This document shows, in pieces, positions 20,849-28,848 of a stretch of 33,782 nt of DNA. Position numbers and translations under genes: made by a program. Origin of the DNA: an uncultured Pseudomonadota bacterium (lineage in GTDB: Bacteria > Myxococcota_A > UBA796 > JAFGLY01); the NCBI GenBank assembly GCA_937912125.1, contig CALDOK010000097.1, forward strand, positions 1 through 33,782, in the 5' to 3' direction. The notes below the pieces were generated by a model. The model did no database searches and was not told the DNA's origin. It worked only from the letters and a program-made list of their open reading frames with translations. How positions within the stretch are numbered: position 1 is the first letter of the stretch; each line of letters starts with the position of its first letter.

Positions 20849-21862
20849 ATGCCCTACGAACAAGGCCCCATCCGCCCGCCCTCTGAGGCCCGCTCCCTGC
20901 TGGTGCGGGTCTCGCGCAACTGCCCCTGGAACCGCTGCGCCTTCTGCCCGGTGTACAAGGGCGCGCCCTTCTCCCTGCGCTCGGCCGACGAGGTGCTGGC
21001 GGACCTGGACGCCATGCGGGATCAGCTGGGCGACCGCTACCGCACGGCCTTTCTGCAGGACGCCGATCCCCTCTCCACCAAGCCGGCGGAGCTGGTCAGG
21101 ATCCTCGAGGGGCTGCGGCGGCGCTTTCCATCCGTGCAGCGGGTCACCGCCTACGCTCGCTCCCGCTCCCTGGCGCGGCTGCCCCGCGAGGACCTCGAGG
21201 GGTTGAAGGCCGCGGGCCTGGATCGGGTGCATGTGGGGCTCGAGAGCGGCTGCGATGCGGTGCTCGGGCTGGTGAGCAAGGGGGTGAGCCGGGAGCAGCA
21301 GATCCGGGGCTGCCGCGAGGCCCTGCAGGCCGGCTTGGAGCTGTCGGTCTACGTCATGCCTGGGCTGGGAGGGGTGGAGCTCAGCCGGGCCCACGCCGAA
21401 GACACCGCCACGGCCATCGCCGCCATCGGCCCCCACTTCGTGCGCCTGCGCACCACCGTGGCCATGCCGGGGACGCCCCTGCACACCCTGCAGGAGCAGG
21501 GATGCTGGCGGCCCCTGAGCGACCTGGCCACGCTGGGCGAGCTACGCCGCTTCCTGGCGGGGCTCGCCGGCGTACACACACGCCTCGAGAGCGACCATGT
21601 GTTGAACCTGCTGATGGAGCTGCGCGGGGATCTTCCCCGGGAGCTGTCCGATCTGCTTGCCCTCATCGACGGCTTCCTGGCCTGGCCCCTGCGCCGCCAG
21701 CAGCGGTACGCCATCGCCCGCCGAGCCGGGTGGTGCATGTCCCTGACCCACTACGAGCACCTGGGCCTCGAGGGACAGGCCGAAGAAGCCCTGCTGGACC
21801 TGGAGACACAGGGGCGAGACATGGAAGATGTGTTGGCCCAGCTGCGGGCGAGGACGATGTAG
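20849..21862 (+). CDS. Radical SAM protein with C-x4-C-x2-C cluster
   Basis: A 337-residue radical SAM enzyme. The Fe-S motif is C25-P-W-N-R-C30-A-F-C33, so the spacing is C-x4-C-x2-C, not the usual C-x3-C-x2-C. After it, 'FLQDADPLSTKP' and 'VHVGLESGCDAVL' are the SAM-binding strands of the HemN/Elp3-like fold. The last 100 residues are helical and without extra cysteine clusters. Proteins with 'CPWNRCxFC' are widespread but mostly uncharacterised. It converges on selD 33 bases away; there is no evidence that the two share a pathway. Confidence 0.85.
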   Translation: MPYEQGPIRPPSEARSLLVRVSRNCPWNRCAFCPVYKGAPFSLRSADEVLADLDAMRDQLGDRYRTAFLQDADPLSTKPAELVRILEGLRRRFPSVQRVTAYARSRSLARLPREDLEGLKAAGLDRVHVGLESGCDAVLGLVSKGVSREQQIRGCREALQAGLELSVYVMPGLGGVELSRAHAEDTATAIAAIGPHFVRLRTTVAMPGTPLHTLQEQGCWRPLSDLATLGELRRFLAGLAGVHTRLESDHVLNLLMELRGDLPRELSDLLALIDGFLAWPLRRQQRYAIARRAGWCMSLTHYEHLGLEGQAEEALLDLETQGRDMEDVLAQLRARTM

Positions 21863-21876
21863 GGGAGGGCTCGGCG

Positions 21877-21886
21877 CCCCCCCCCC
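21877..21886. repeat. C10 homopolymer between convergent genes
   Basis: Ten consecutive C lie between the radical SAM stop and the selD stop. No reading frame is affected. It shows that long C runs occur in this genome outside coding regions, which tempers the interpretation of the C10 tract at 25914. Confidence 0.9.
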
Positions 21887-21895
21887 GCCGCCGGG

Positions 21896-22945
21896 TCACG
21901 CCACGGTGATCCCTGCCTCATCCACCACCTCGCCGATACACGCGGCCTGGGGGTGGTGGGGCGTGAGCGCGGCCAGCAGGGAGTCGAGCCGATCCGGGGC
22001 CACGGCCATGAGCAGCCCGCCGCTGGTCTGCGGATCGAACAGCAGCATGCGCGAGGCCTCGTCCAGGGCGTCTGTGAAGCCGACCTTGGGCTGGTAGTAG
22101 CCCTGGTTGCGGAACGCGCCGCCGGCGAAGGTGCCCTCCTGGGCCCAGCGCCCAGCCTGGGGCAGCAGGGGGATGGCGTCGAAGCTCAGGGCAGCCCCGA
22201 CCCCCGAGGGCTCCAGCATCTCGAGCATGTGGCCCGCCAGGCCGAAGCCCGTGATGTCCGTGGCGCTGCGCACGCCGTGGGCCCGACCCGCCTGGGCCGC
22301 GGCGCCGTTGAGCTGGCGCATGGCCGCCACCACCGGGGCCAGGCCGTCCTGGGAGAGCAGGCCCCGTTTGTTGGCGGTGGTGAGCAGACCGGAGCCGATG
22401 GGCTTGGTGAGCACCAGCTTGTGGCCTGGCTTCAGGCCGCCCTTGGTCATCAGCGTGTCTTCGGTGCCTATGCCGACCACGGCCATGCCGAAGACCGGAG
22501 ACTTGTTGTCCATGGTGTGGCCGCCGGCGATGACCGCGCCGGCCGAGCGCACCTGCAGCGCGGCGCCCTCGAGGATGCGCGCGCCCACGTGGGGCGGCAT
22601 GTCGGCGGGGAACAAGGCGATGTTCAGGGCCAGCACCGGGTCGGCGCCCATGGCCCAGACGTCGGACATGGCGTTGGCCGCGGCGATGGCGCCGAAGTCA
22701 GCGGCGTCGTCCACCACGGGTGGGAAGAAGTCCAGGGTGACCACGGCCACGCGGCCGCCGCCCAGACGGTACACCGCGGCGTCGTCGACCGCGCCCAGCC
22801 CCACGAGCACGTCGGGGTGGGCTGCGTCGGGGAACATGCCGATGAGGGGGCGCATGACCTGCGCCAGGACCTCCGGGGAGGTCTTGGCCGCTCAACCGGC
22901 ACAGTCCGCCAGGCTGGTCAGCTTGGCGAAGTCGCGCTTGCTCAT
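21896..22945 (-). CDS. selD: Selenophosphate synthetase SelD, itself a selenoprotein
   Basis: SelD makes selenophosphate from selenide and ATP, the Se donor for Sec-tRNA. Plain ORF calling would start at 22855, but the protein extends upstream through an in-frame TGA (22894-22892). From the ATG at 22945 (AGGAG 6 bases upstream) the frame reads MSKRDFAKLTSLADCAG-U18-AAK21TSPEVL, matching the active-site Cys/Sec-x-x-Lys of SelD (C17/K20 in E. coli). Full length is 349 residues, as expected. Downstream family motifs are intact: 'GLGAVDDAAVY', 'TLDFFPPVVDD', 'AGGHTMDNKSPVFG', 'DITGFGLAGH' and 'DPQTSGGLL'. The genome must also encode SelA, SelB and tRNA-Sec, none of which is in this window. Confidence 0.95.
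22864..22887 (-). promoter_or_regulatory. Candidate bacterial SECIS hairpin in selD
   Basis: Starting 4 bases after the TGA, the mRNA can fold CCA-A-GACCTC / CCCG / GAGGTC-C-TGG: nine pairs with one A-C mismatch and a tetraloop that contains a G. The loop lies 15-18 bases downstream of UGA, within the distance used by bacterial SelB-binding SECIS elements. It sits inside the coding sequence, as bacterial SECIS do. Confidence 0.65.
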
Positions 22946-23025
22946 GGTGAGCTCCTGGTAGGTTCGGCCACCGCGGCCGACCTCACCTATACCCGGGCGT
23001 CGGCGTGCTGGCTGGGGACGCGCGC

Positions 23026-23799
23026 TCAGTAGCGCCGCAGGCTCATGCGGTCGTCGTCCAGCACCACCAGGGTGTAGACGCCGCCGTCCAGGGGGTCCAC
23101 GGCGTAGTGCCGCCTGGGCCGTACATCCAGGTCACCGTTGGGGGGGCCGTGGGCGAGGGGACGCAGGGACCCCGGGCTCACCGCCACGAAGCGCACGGCG
23201 TCGGGGGCGGAGCCATCGCGGCTGTCGGTCAAGGCCAGCACCCACTCGCCCGAGCCTAGCAGCCCCACGGGGCGGGCGTCGACGATGTGAACGCCGGGGA
23301 GCGCCAGGGGATCGTGCCCGGGCCAAGCGGCGCTCCAGCTGCCGTTCGCCTCCGCCAGCCCCAGGCCCGCGCCCCAGGGGCTCTGCTGGCCTTCGCCCAG
23401 GGGAGCGCCGTCCACACCCTCGGTGCTCATCACCGCGCCGTCGCCGGACAGCTCGAGGGGTGTGCCCTGCCAGCGGGTCTCCTGCAGCATCAGCTCGCTG
23501 CCCTCTACATGCGCCAGGTGCTCCTGGCACAGCACCCACAGGCCGCCCGGTCCGGCGGCCAGGTCCACCCCGGGGGAGGGAAGCCGCAGGCTGGTTCCGT
23601 CGCCCTTGACCAGGCGATCCGACAGCAGGAACCAGGGCTCGCCCCCCAGCACCGCGAAGGCCCGGGGTCCGGCGCACTGGGCGCACAGGGCGGGGGGCTC
23701 GAAGTCGGCGTAGGAGCCATGCCATGCCTCGTCGCCGGGCACGGGGATGCGGGTCGTGCCCGCGACGACCGCGGCGATCAGGATCAGGGCCCAGCGCAA
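23026..23799 (-). CDS. Hypothetical exported protein
   Basis: A 257-residue protein that I do not recognise. The only available start is TTG at 23799, 3 bases after the M23 peptidase stop; an in-frame stop precedes it, so translation is probably coupled. The N-terminus is a short Sec-type leader (RWALILIAAVVAG). A CxxC (C39-A-Q-C42) occurs near the start of the mature protein. The remainder is rich in Gly, Trp and short strands with repeated 'G-x-W' and 'VDARPVGLLGSGEWVLALTD'-like units, suggesting a beta-propeller. It is followed 80 bases later by selD on the same strand. Confidence 0.6.
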   Translation of the reverse strand: MRWALILIAAVVAGTTRIPVPGDEAWHGSYADFEPPALCAQCAGPRAFAVLGGEPWFLLSDRLVKGDGTSLRLPSPGVDLAAGPGGLWVLCQEHLAHVEGSELMLQETRWQGTPLELSGDGAVMSTEGVDGAPLGEGQQSPWGAGLGLAEANGSWSAAWPGHDPLALPGVHIVDARPVGLLGSGEWVLALTDSRDGSAPDAVRFVAVSPGSLRPLAHGPPNGDLDVRPRRHYAVDPLDGGVYTLVVLDDDRMSLRRY

Positions 23800-23802
23800 G
23801 GG

Positions 23803-24318
23803 CTAGAGCCCGAAGTGGGTCACGGGGTTCTGCCGCGCGCCCTTGGCGTCCTTGACCTCGAGGTGCAGGTGGTCACCGGTGCTCGAGCCGCTCGAGTTGA
23901 CGTGGCCCACCACGTCACCGGCCTGCACCTTCGTGCCCACCTTCATGTCGGCGTAGTCCTTCAGGTGGGCGTAGGAGACCACCCGCCCGTCATCCATGGT
24001 CAGCTCCACGAAGCGTCCGTACCCTCCGGCCCAGCTGGCGAAGGTGATGGTGCCGGCGCCCGGCGCGAGGACGTCGCTGCCCCGGCTCATGGCGAAGTCG
24101 GTGCCCGTGTGGAACTTGCGCTTGCCGCTGATGGGGTGGGTGCGCCAGCCGTAGCTCGAGCTGACGCGGGTGCCCCGGGGCACGGGCAGGGCCGTGTCGG
24201 TGGCGGCGGCCGCGGCCAGATCATCCACCACGCACTGGCCGCCGGCCCCCGTGCAAGGGGGCTTGGCGCTGGCGGGGGGCGCCAGGAGCAGCAGGGCGGC
24301 GAGCAGCAGGTGGGGCAT
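23803..24318 (-). CDS. Secreted M23 (LytM-type) endopeptidase
   Basis: A 171-residue protein with GGAGGT 5 bases before the ATG and a Sec signal peptide (MPHLLLAALLLLAPPASA). It consists almost entirely of the M23 lysostaphin/LytM domain. Zinc ligands are H70 and D74 in 'HTGTDFA' and H152 in 'HLHLEV' (H150-L-H152); the catalytic His is H118 in 'SYAHL'. 'SSYGWRTHP' marks the domain start. It would cut peptide crosslinks of peptidoglycan in the periplasm. All catalytic residues are present, so it should be active, unlike degenerate EnvC/NlpD activators. A pair of cysteines (C22, C29) may form a disulfide after export. Confidence 0.92.
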   Translation of the reverse strand: MPHLLLAALLLLAPPASAKPPCTGAGGQCVVDDLAAAAATDTALPVPRGTRVSSSYGWRTHPISGKRKFHTGTDFAMSRGSDVLAPGAGTITFASWAGGYGRFVELTMDDGRVVSYAHLKDYADMKVGTKVQAGDVVGHVNSSGSSTGDHLHLEVKDAKGARQNPVTHFGL

Positions 24319-24448
24319 GGGACCTCCGTGCAGGTGGGATGCAAAGAGGGTGCCAGCGCTACGCGGGCGAAAGTCGAGGTTGGACCGTTGGCGGTGCGGG
24401 GCAGAGGGGCCCCAGTGGGGCGCGGACGCCCCCCAGGCGATGCCCTGG

Positions 24449-25600
24449 TCACGTCGCGGCGGCCAAGCTCCGGCACACCTGGCAGCCCGCCCGCTGACCT
24501 CGGATCTCCCCCATCAGCTCCCCCAGGGGGCGCTGGCGGATGTCGCCGATGCCGTCGCGCAGGAAGGGGCAGGACATGACCTGGCCGGTGGGGCTGATGT
24601 AGACGAACTCCTGGCCCCCCACGCAGCCGCGGCGGGCCTCCCAGGCGTCGGGGGAGTAGGCCAGGGGGCGGTGGCGCCAGGTAGGGTCGCGGCGGGTGGC
24701 GGCGGCGCGCTCCTCGATGCGCATCAGCTCGTCTACGGGCAGGGGCTCGAGGCTGTCGTCGCCGGCCACGGGGTGGGGCGAGTTGAGGCTGACGAAGTGG
24801 GCGCCGATCTCGCCCATGTGGATCGTGAACTCCTCGAGCTTGCCGGGCTCGAGCAGCGCGGGCCCCACCATGCAGTTCACGCCCACCACCAGGCCCACGC
24901 TGCGGCAGGTGGCGATGGCGCGGCATGCCTCGCCCCAGGCGCCCTCGCGGCCCTTGACGGCGTCGTGGGCCGCCTCGTCCAGCCCGTCGATGGAGATCAT
25001 CACGCCGCGCAGGCCAGCCGTGGCCAGCGCGCCCATGGCACCGGGCTCCATGCCGTAGCCGGTGGAGACCACCCACACCCCCAGCCCGGGCTCGGCCTGG
25101 ATCAGGGCGGGCAGGTCGGCCCTGCGCAGCATGGGCTCGCCCCCCGAGAGGAAGACGTTGTGTACGCCTTCCCGAGCCAGATCCCGCATGGCCTGGACCA
25201 GCAGATCGGTGGAGAGGAGATCCTCGGGGCCGTGGTCCTGCTTGTTGTAGCAGTGGGGGCAGCGGTGGGGGCAGCGGGGCGTGATGCAGAGCATGGCCAG
25301 GGACAGGGGCGCCAGCTCGGGCCCGTGCAGGGAACGCATGTCATCCAGCAGGTGGTCCACGAAGGCCTGGCTGTCCAGGGGGGGCAGGGCCGGGATGCCG
25401 AAGGTGCGGCCCCGCAGGCGCAGGTAGCGGTTGCCACCCCCATGGGGGATGGCGCGCTCGTCGGCCAGGTAGCGGCGCAGGCGCCCGGACCCTTCTCGCA
25501 GGCCGTAGCGGCGTCGCAGGGCCCGGCTCACGCGCAGGTAGAGCCCCATGTCGAAGACCAGCTTTTCGGGGCCGGAGAGCCAGCGTGGGGTGTCGAACAC
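24449..25600 (-). CDS. Radical SAM / SPASM-like enzyme
   Basis: A 383-residue radical SAM protein. I chose the GTG at 25600 because the longer frame to 25819 runs through a pentanucleotide repeat and is not protein-like; an ATG at 25552 is the other option. The Fe-S motif is C110-P-H-R-C114-P-H-C117 (C-x3-C-x2-C) with 'YNK' after it, then 'FLSGGEPML' (GGE motif) and 'ISIDGLDEAAHD'. The C-terminus has a reduced SPASM/twitch-like pattern: 'GCVGGQEFVYI', 'MSCPF' and 'GCQVCRSL'. Such enzymes modify peptides or act in cofactor synthesis. No precursor peptide gene is obvious beside it, so the substrate is open. Confidence 0.87.
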   Translation of the reverse strand: MFDTPRWLSGPEKLVFDMGLYLRVSRALRRRYGLREGSGRLRRYLADERAIPHGGGNRYLRLRGRTFGIPALPPLDSQAFVDHLLDDMRSLHGPELAPLSLAMLCITPRCPHRCPHCYNKQDHGPEDLLSTDLLVQAMRDLAREGVHNVFLSGGEPMLRRADLPALIQAEPGLGVWVVSTGYGMEPGAMGALATAGLRGVMISIDGLDEAAHDAVKGREGAWGEACRAIATCRSVGLVVGVNCMVGPALLEPGKLEEFTIHMGEIGAHFVSLNSPHPVAGDDSLEPLPVDELMRIEERAAATRRDPTWRHRPLAYSPDAWEARRGCVGGQEFVYISPTGQVMSCPFLRDGIGDIRQRPLGELMGEIRGQRAGCQVCRSLAAAT

Positions 25601-25900
25601 GGAAGCACCGCGGGTGGAGGGGAGAGGGAGTATAGCCGCGCACTGGCCCGTGGTGGAACGGGACGTGTCAGTGGGTCCTCTCCCGAACGTCCAGTCTTCG
25701 GTAGGCCGGCATGGCATGGCATGGCATGGCTCGCCGCGAGTGGTCGTCGCGCTTGGGATTGGTTGTGGCAACAGTGTGATGTTCTTCACGGCTGTGAGAC
25801 GATCGAGAGCTTCATCCAAGAGGGTTGCGCTTTCTTCGAATTCGATCTACGGTCTTCGCGTGGTGGCAACAATGCCCCACGGCAACAAGATGACGCACTC
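25601..25900. promoter_or_regulatory. Divergent gap with pentanucleotide repeat and GGCAACA direct repeats
   Basis: About 300 bases separate the radical SAM start (minus) from the RTX-like gene (plus). The composition is visibly less GC-rich than the surroundings. The minus strand has TATACT (25634-25629), a fair -10 for the radical SAM gene, though without a clear -35. GGCAACA occurs three times (25767, 25865, 25881), and a CGAATTCG palindrome lies near 25837. Open frames through the gap do not look like protein. The GGCAACA copies may be operator sites; this is a guess. Confidence 0.4.
25708..25730. repeat. (GGCAT)4.6 simple sequence repeat
   Basis: GGCAT is repeated four times plus GGC. 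A pentanucleotide tract can slip during replication. It lies about 110 bases upstream of the radical SAM start, where a change in copy number could alter promoter spacing or, if the longer frame were used, the reading frame. Confidence 0.9.
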
Positions 25901-26826
25901 ATGAAGCAATATACCCCCCCCCCAATGCTGTTAATCGACTGATCGTCCTGTTTGGATTGTCCTTGGCCCTCGCTACGCCAGGGATCGCGTTGGGTGCGGA
26001 CTGTCCTGTCTTCTATGGTGATTCTTCCACGAACTGCGACTCGATCTGCGGCCTGGTCTCCGGCGCTTGGACCTGCGATGTCAGCGGGGCGTCCACCATG
26101 GGCAAGGCGGTGATGGTCCAGGACTACTCGGGCGATCACGACTATGAGGCGTGGGGCCACGTTGATGGTGATACGTTCTGCTGTGCCATCGACGACACCA
26201 ACCCCATCACGGCCTTCGAGATCATTGGCAGCGACGCTGCCGATCAGCTCCACTTCACCTGGAACTCGAACACCGACAATCTGTTGCCCGCCGGTGTGTC
26301 GTCGATCACCGCAAAGATCAGGGGTGCAGGGGACGATGACTTGATCACAGGCTCGGACTACGGCGGCGCCGGCTATGCCGAGACGCTCGAGGGCGGGGCC
26401 GACGACGATACCATTCTGGGCAACCGTGGTGACGACATCCTGAATGGGGATGCTGGGGCCGACACGATGCTCGGCGGAGCCGGGGTCGATACGATGGACG
26501 GCGGCGCAGGTGATGACACGATGCTCGGAGGGAACGACGACGATACGATGGACGGCGGTGCGGACGACGACGGGATGTCCGGCGGTGAAGGTGACGACAC
26601 CATGGACGGGGGGACTGGGAGCGACTCGCTGTGTGGCAATGGCGCGATATCAGGGGATATTCTCACCGAGAGTTCCGCGGACGGCGCCGTCGACTATCTC
26701 TGGGGTGCGGTCAGCTCCGACGAGGAGTATTGCTTCGAAGCGAGCACCTACTGGAGCGGGAACCCGACCATCAACACCTGCACTGGGAACACCGAACTCG
26801 ACGATCCGCCCGCGGGCTGCCCATAG
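25901..26826 (+). CDS. Exported RTX-like calcium-repeat protein, start out of frame at C10 tract
   Basis: The main frame (TTG 25957 to 26826, 289 residues) encodes about nine nonapeptide GGxGxDxxx repeats (26393-26640), which bind calcium as a parallel beta-roll, with cysteines before and after. Immediately upstream in the same frame lies the rest of a signal peptide (NRLIVLFGLSLALATPGIALGA), but it has no start codon. The ATG at 25901 (MKQYTPP...) is one frame off because the C run at 25914-25923 has ten bases; with eight or eleven the two would join perfectly. As written, that ATG yields a 13-residue peptide. Either this is a phase-variable OFF state or the homopolymer is miscounted. No type I secretion genes are nearby. 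Confidence 0.7.
25914..25923 (+). repeat. C10 tract at the start of the RTX-like gene
   Basis: Ten C separate the ATG-containing frame from the signal-peptide frame of the RTX-like gene. Loss of two or gain of one C restores a single frame. Homopolymer tracts of this length at the 5' end of surface-protein genes are classic phase-variation switches, but they are also common sites of sequencing error. Confidence 0.85.
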
Positions 26827-26835
26827 GAGCGACCG

Positions 26836-28827
26836 ATGACCCGTCACCATCAGGGGTTCGTTGTCGCGGTGCTCATGGGGGTGTCGGTCGGCTGCTCGGA
26901 GCAGCAATTGGTGCCCCGGGACTCACGTCCGTCGTCCTCGAACGATAGCGAAGAGGACCCGGACGTGCTCTGTGATCTCCCCCAGGCCGATCTCGCGCTC
27001 GAGGTCTGCGATGGTCAAGACAACGATGGTGACGGGTTGGTCGACGAGGGCTTTGGAGATCTCGATGGCGACGGCACGGCGGACTGTGTCGACGGCGCCT
27101 GTGAAGTCAGCGGCGAGCTGGAAGGCGAGGATCTCGGAGAGACCCACAGCTGCGAACTCGAACTCACCCCTCCCGTGGAACCCTGGGCCCTCGAGCGGGT
27201 CTGGGAGTCAACCTATGAGCTGGGTGGCTGTATGCAAGGCACCGTCATCTTCGACGCCGATGGTGACGACGTCTCGGATGTGGTCTGTTCCAGTGGGCAG
27301 GAGATCGTAGCGCACAGTGGGGTGGACGGGCAGATCTTGTATGCCTTGCCCTGCGGAGACTACTTCACCGACCTCGCTGCGGCCGACGCCGATGGCGACG
27401 GACGCTGGGAGTTGTACAGTGTGTGCGTCAACGATGCTCACCAGCCCCATGCCGTGAGCTGGGACGCTGACGGAGTGGAGCGCTGGCGCAGGCCCTTGGA
27501 GCTCGCCAACTTCTTCTGGACCCACATGCTCTCGGTCGAAATCGCAGATCTGGAGGCGGACGGTGAGCCGGAGCTGATCACCAACCTTCAGATTATCGAC
27601 GCCGCCACGGGAGGGGGGGGGCCGGCTCTGCTGGCCGATTCATTGGACGAATGCGTCCATCAGCGTGGCCTGGCCATTGGCCAACTCGATGGTCACGGGC
27701 CGCTGGAGATCGTCTCGGGCCATCGAGCCTGGCGTAGTGACACGAGCCCCCTGTGGACTGCAGGGCCAGCATCTTGGTTGGGTGGTCAGCAGGTGCCCGT
27801 GCTGGCCGCCCCCCTTGGCGACGACAGCCCCATGGTGTTCATGTGCTCGGGCGACGACTCCTGCCTGGTGGTAGACGCCAATGGGGTAGAGCAGGCGTCC
27901 ATCACATTGGACCTGCCCGGCCACCCGGGCGGTGCCTGTGCGGCTGACATCGATGGTGATGGTGAGATGGAGTTCGTCCAGGTGTCCTATTCCGAGGTGT
28001 TGGCGTTCGAGCTGGACGGCAGCCTGGCCTGGTCGGTGGAAAACCACGACCCGGGTGGGATGACCGGCTGCACGACCTTCGACTTCGATCTGGATGGTGC
28101 CAAGGAAGTGGTGCACAGCAACGACGAGGCCATCCGAATCCTCGACGGTGCCACCGGCGCAACGCTGTGGGAGGACACGGACTGGGTATCCAACACGGTC
28201 CTCGACGTGCCTCGTGTCGCGGATCTGGACGGCGACGGATCAGTGGAGCTGATCGTGCCCAACAGTGGCGGGCCGGGTTGGGGCTACCCGGCTGTGCGCG
28301 TGTACCGCAACGCCAACCGGGACTGGCCCCCCGGCAGCCGCATCTGGCCGTCGGCCACATGGTCTGGGACCAGCCACTACGCCGACGGCACCATCCCCCG
28401 TGTACCCGCCATGCCCTGGGCCACCACCCGGGTCTGGCGTGGCCAGCCCGAGACCTTCGTCACCGGCTCGGACCTGCACGCCGAGGTGATGGACCACTGT
28501 GTCTCGTCCTGCGGTGAAGACGGCATGGTGCAGGTGGTGGTTCGCCTGGTCAACGGCGGTCCAGAAGAGGTCCGCGCACCTGTGCCTGTCTCTGTCTACA
28601 CCCTGGCGTCGGACGGCTCGCGCACGCTGCTCGAGACCGTCACCTTCGAAGAGTACCTGCTCGTCGGTCATGCCTCTGCCGGCATCACCCTCAGCTTCAA
28701 CACTGGACAGGTCCAGCCGCAACTGCTGCTGGTGGCCGGCGACGATGGCACCGGGGAGATCGCGGTGGACGACTGCGACCCCAGCGACAACGAGACCACC
28801 TGGGTGCTCGGAGAGTGTTCGTCCTGA
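26836..28827 (+). CDS. FG-GAP/MopE-type lipoprotein
   Basis: A 663-residue lipoprotein (leader ending GVSVGC, Cys20). It starts 9 bases after the RTX-like stop; AGGAG spans that stop, so the two form an operon. One MopE-type Cys/DxDxDG unit lies near residues 55-75 ('VCDGQDNDGDGLVDEG'). FG-GAP propeller blades follow ('DADGDDVSDVV', 'DADGDGRWELY', 'DIDGDGEMEFV', 'DLDGDGSVELI'). The C-terminal 150 residues are a separate beta-sandwich with 'VVRLVNGGPEEVRAPV', a CARDB-like stretch, and several cysteines. A run of nine G (27613-27621) lies within the coding sequence and keeps frame. It is probably a surface adhesin or scaffold working with the RTX-like protein. Confidence 0.88.
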   Translation: MTRHHQGFVVAVLMGVSVGCSEQQLVPRDSRPSSSNDSEEDPDVLCDLPQADLALEVCDGQDNDGDGLVDEGFGDLDGDGTADCVDGACEVSGELEGEDLGETHSCELELTPPVEPWALERVWESTYELGGCMQGTVIFDADGDDVSDVVCSSGQEIVAHSGVDGQILYALPCGDYFTDLAAADADGDGRWELYSVCVNDAHQPHAVSWDADGVERWRRPLELANFFWTHMLSVEIADLEADGEPELITNLQIIDAATGGGGPALLADSLDECVHQRGLAIGQLDGHGPLEIVSGHRAWRSDTSPLWTAGPASWLGGQQVPVLAAPLGDDSPMVFMCSGDDSCLVVDANGVEQASITLDLPGHPGGACAADIDGDGEMEFVQVSYSEVLAFELDGSLAWSVENHDPGGMTGCTTFDFDLDGAKEVVHSNDEAIRILDGATGATLWEDTDWVSNTVLDVPRVADLDGDGSVELIVPNSGGPGWGYPAVRVYRNANRDWPPGSRIWPSATWSGTSHYADGTIPRVPAMPWATTRVWRGQPETFVTGSDLHAEVMDHCVSSCGEDGMVQVVVRLVNGGPEEVRAPVPVSVYTLASDGSRTLLETVTFEEYLLVGHASAGITLSFNTGQVQPQLLLVAGDDGTGEIAVDDCDPSDNETTWVLGECSS

Positions 28828-28848
28828 TTCGGGGCGACCTGCGACGTG

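Noticed and set aside
22855..22855. selD start at the first uninterrupted ATG
   Set aside because: It would remove the catalytic Sec/Cys-x-x-Lys segment; the upstream frame through TGA has clear family similarity and a good ribosome binding site.
25601..25819. 73-residue N-terminal extension of the radical SAM protein
   Set aside because: The extension passes through the GGCAT repeat and a lower-GC gap and shows no family likeness; the GTG at 25600 is closer to the conserved region.
25901..26826. RTX toxin with type I secretion
   Set aside because: Only the calcium repeats are present. There is a Sec signal peptide, no toxin domain, and no ABC/MFP secretion genes nearby.
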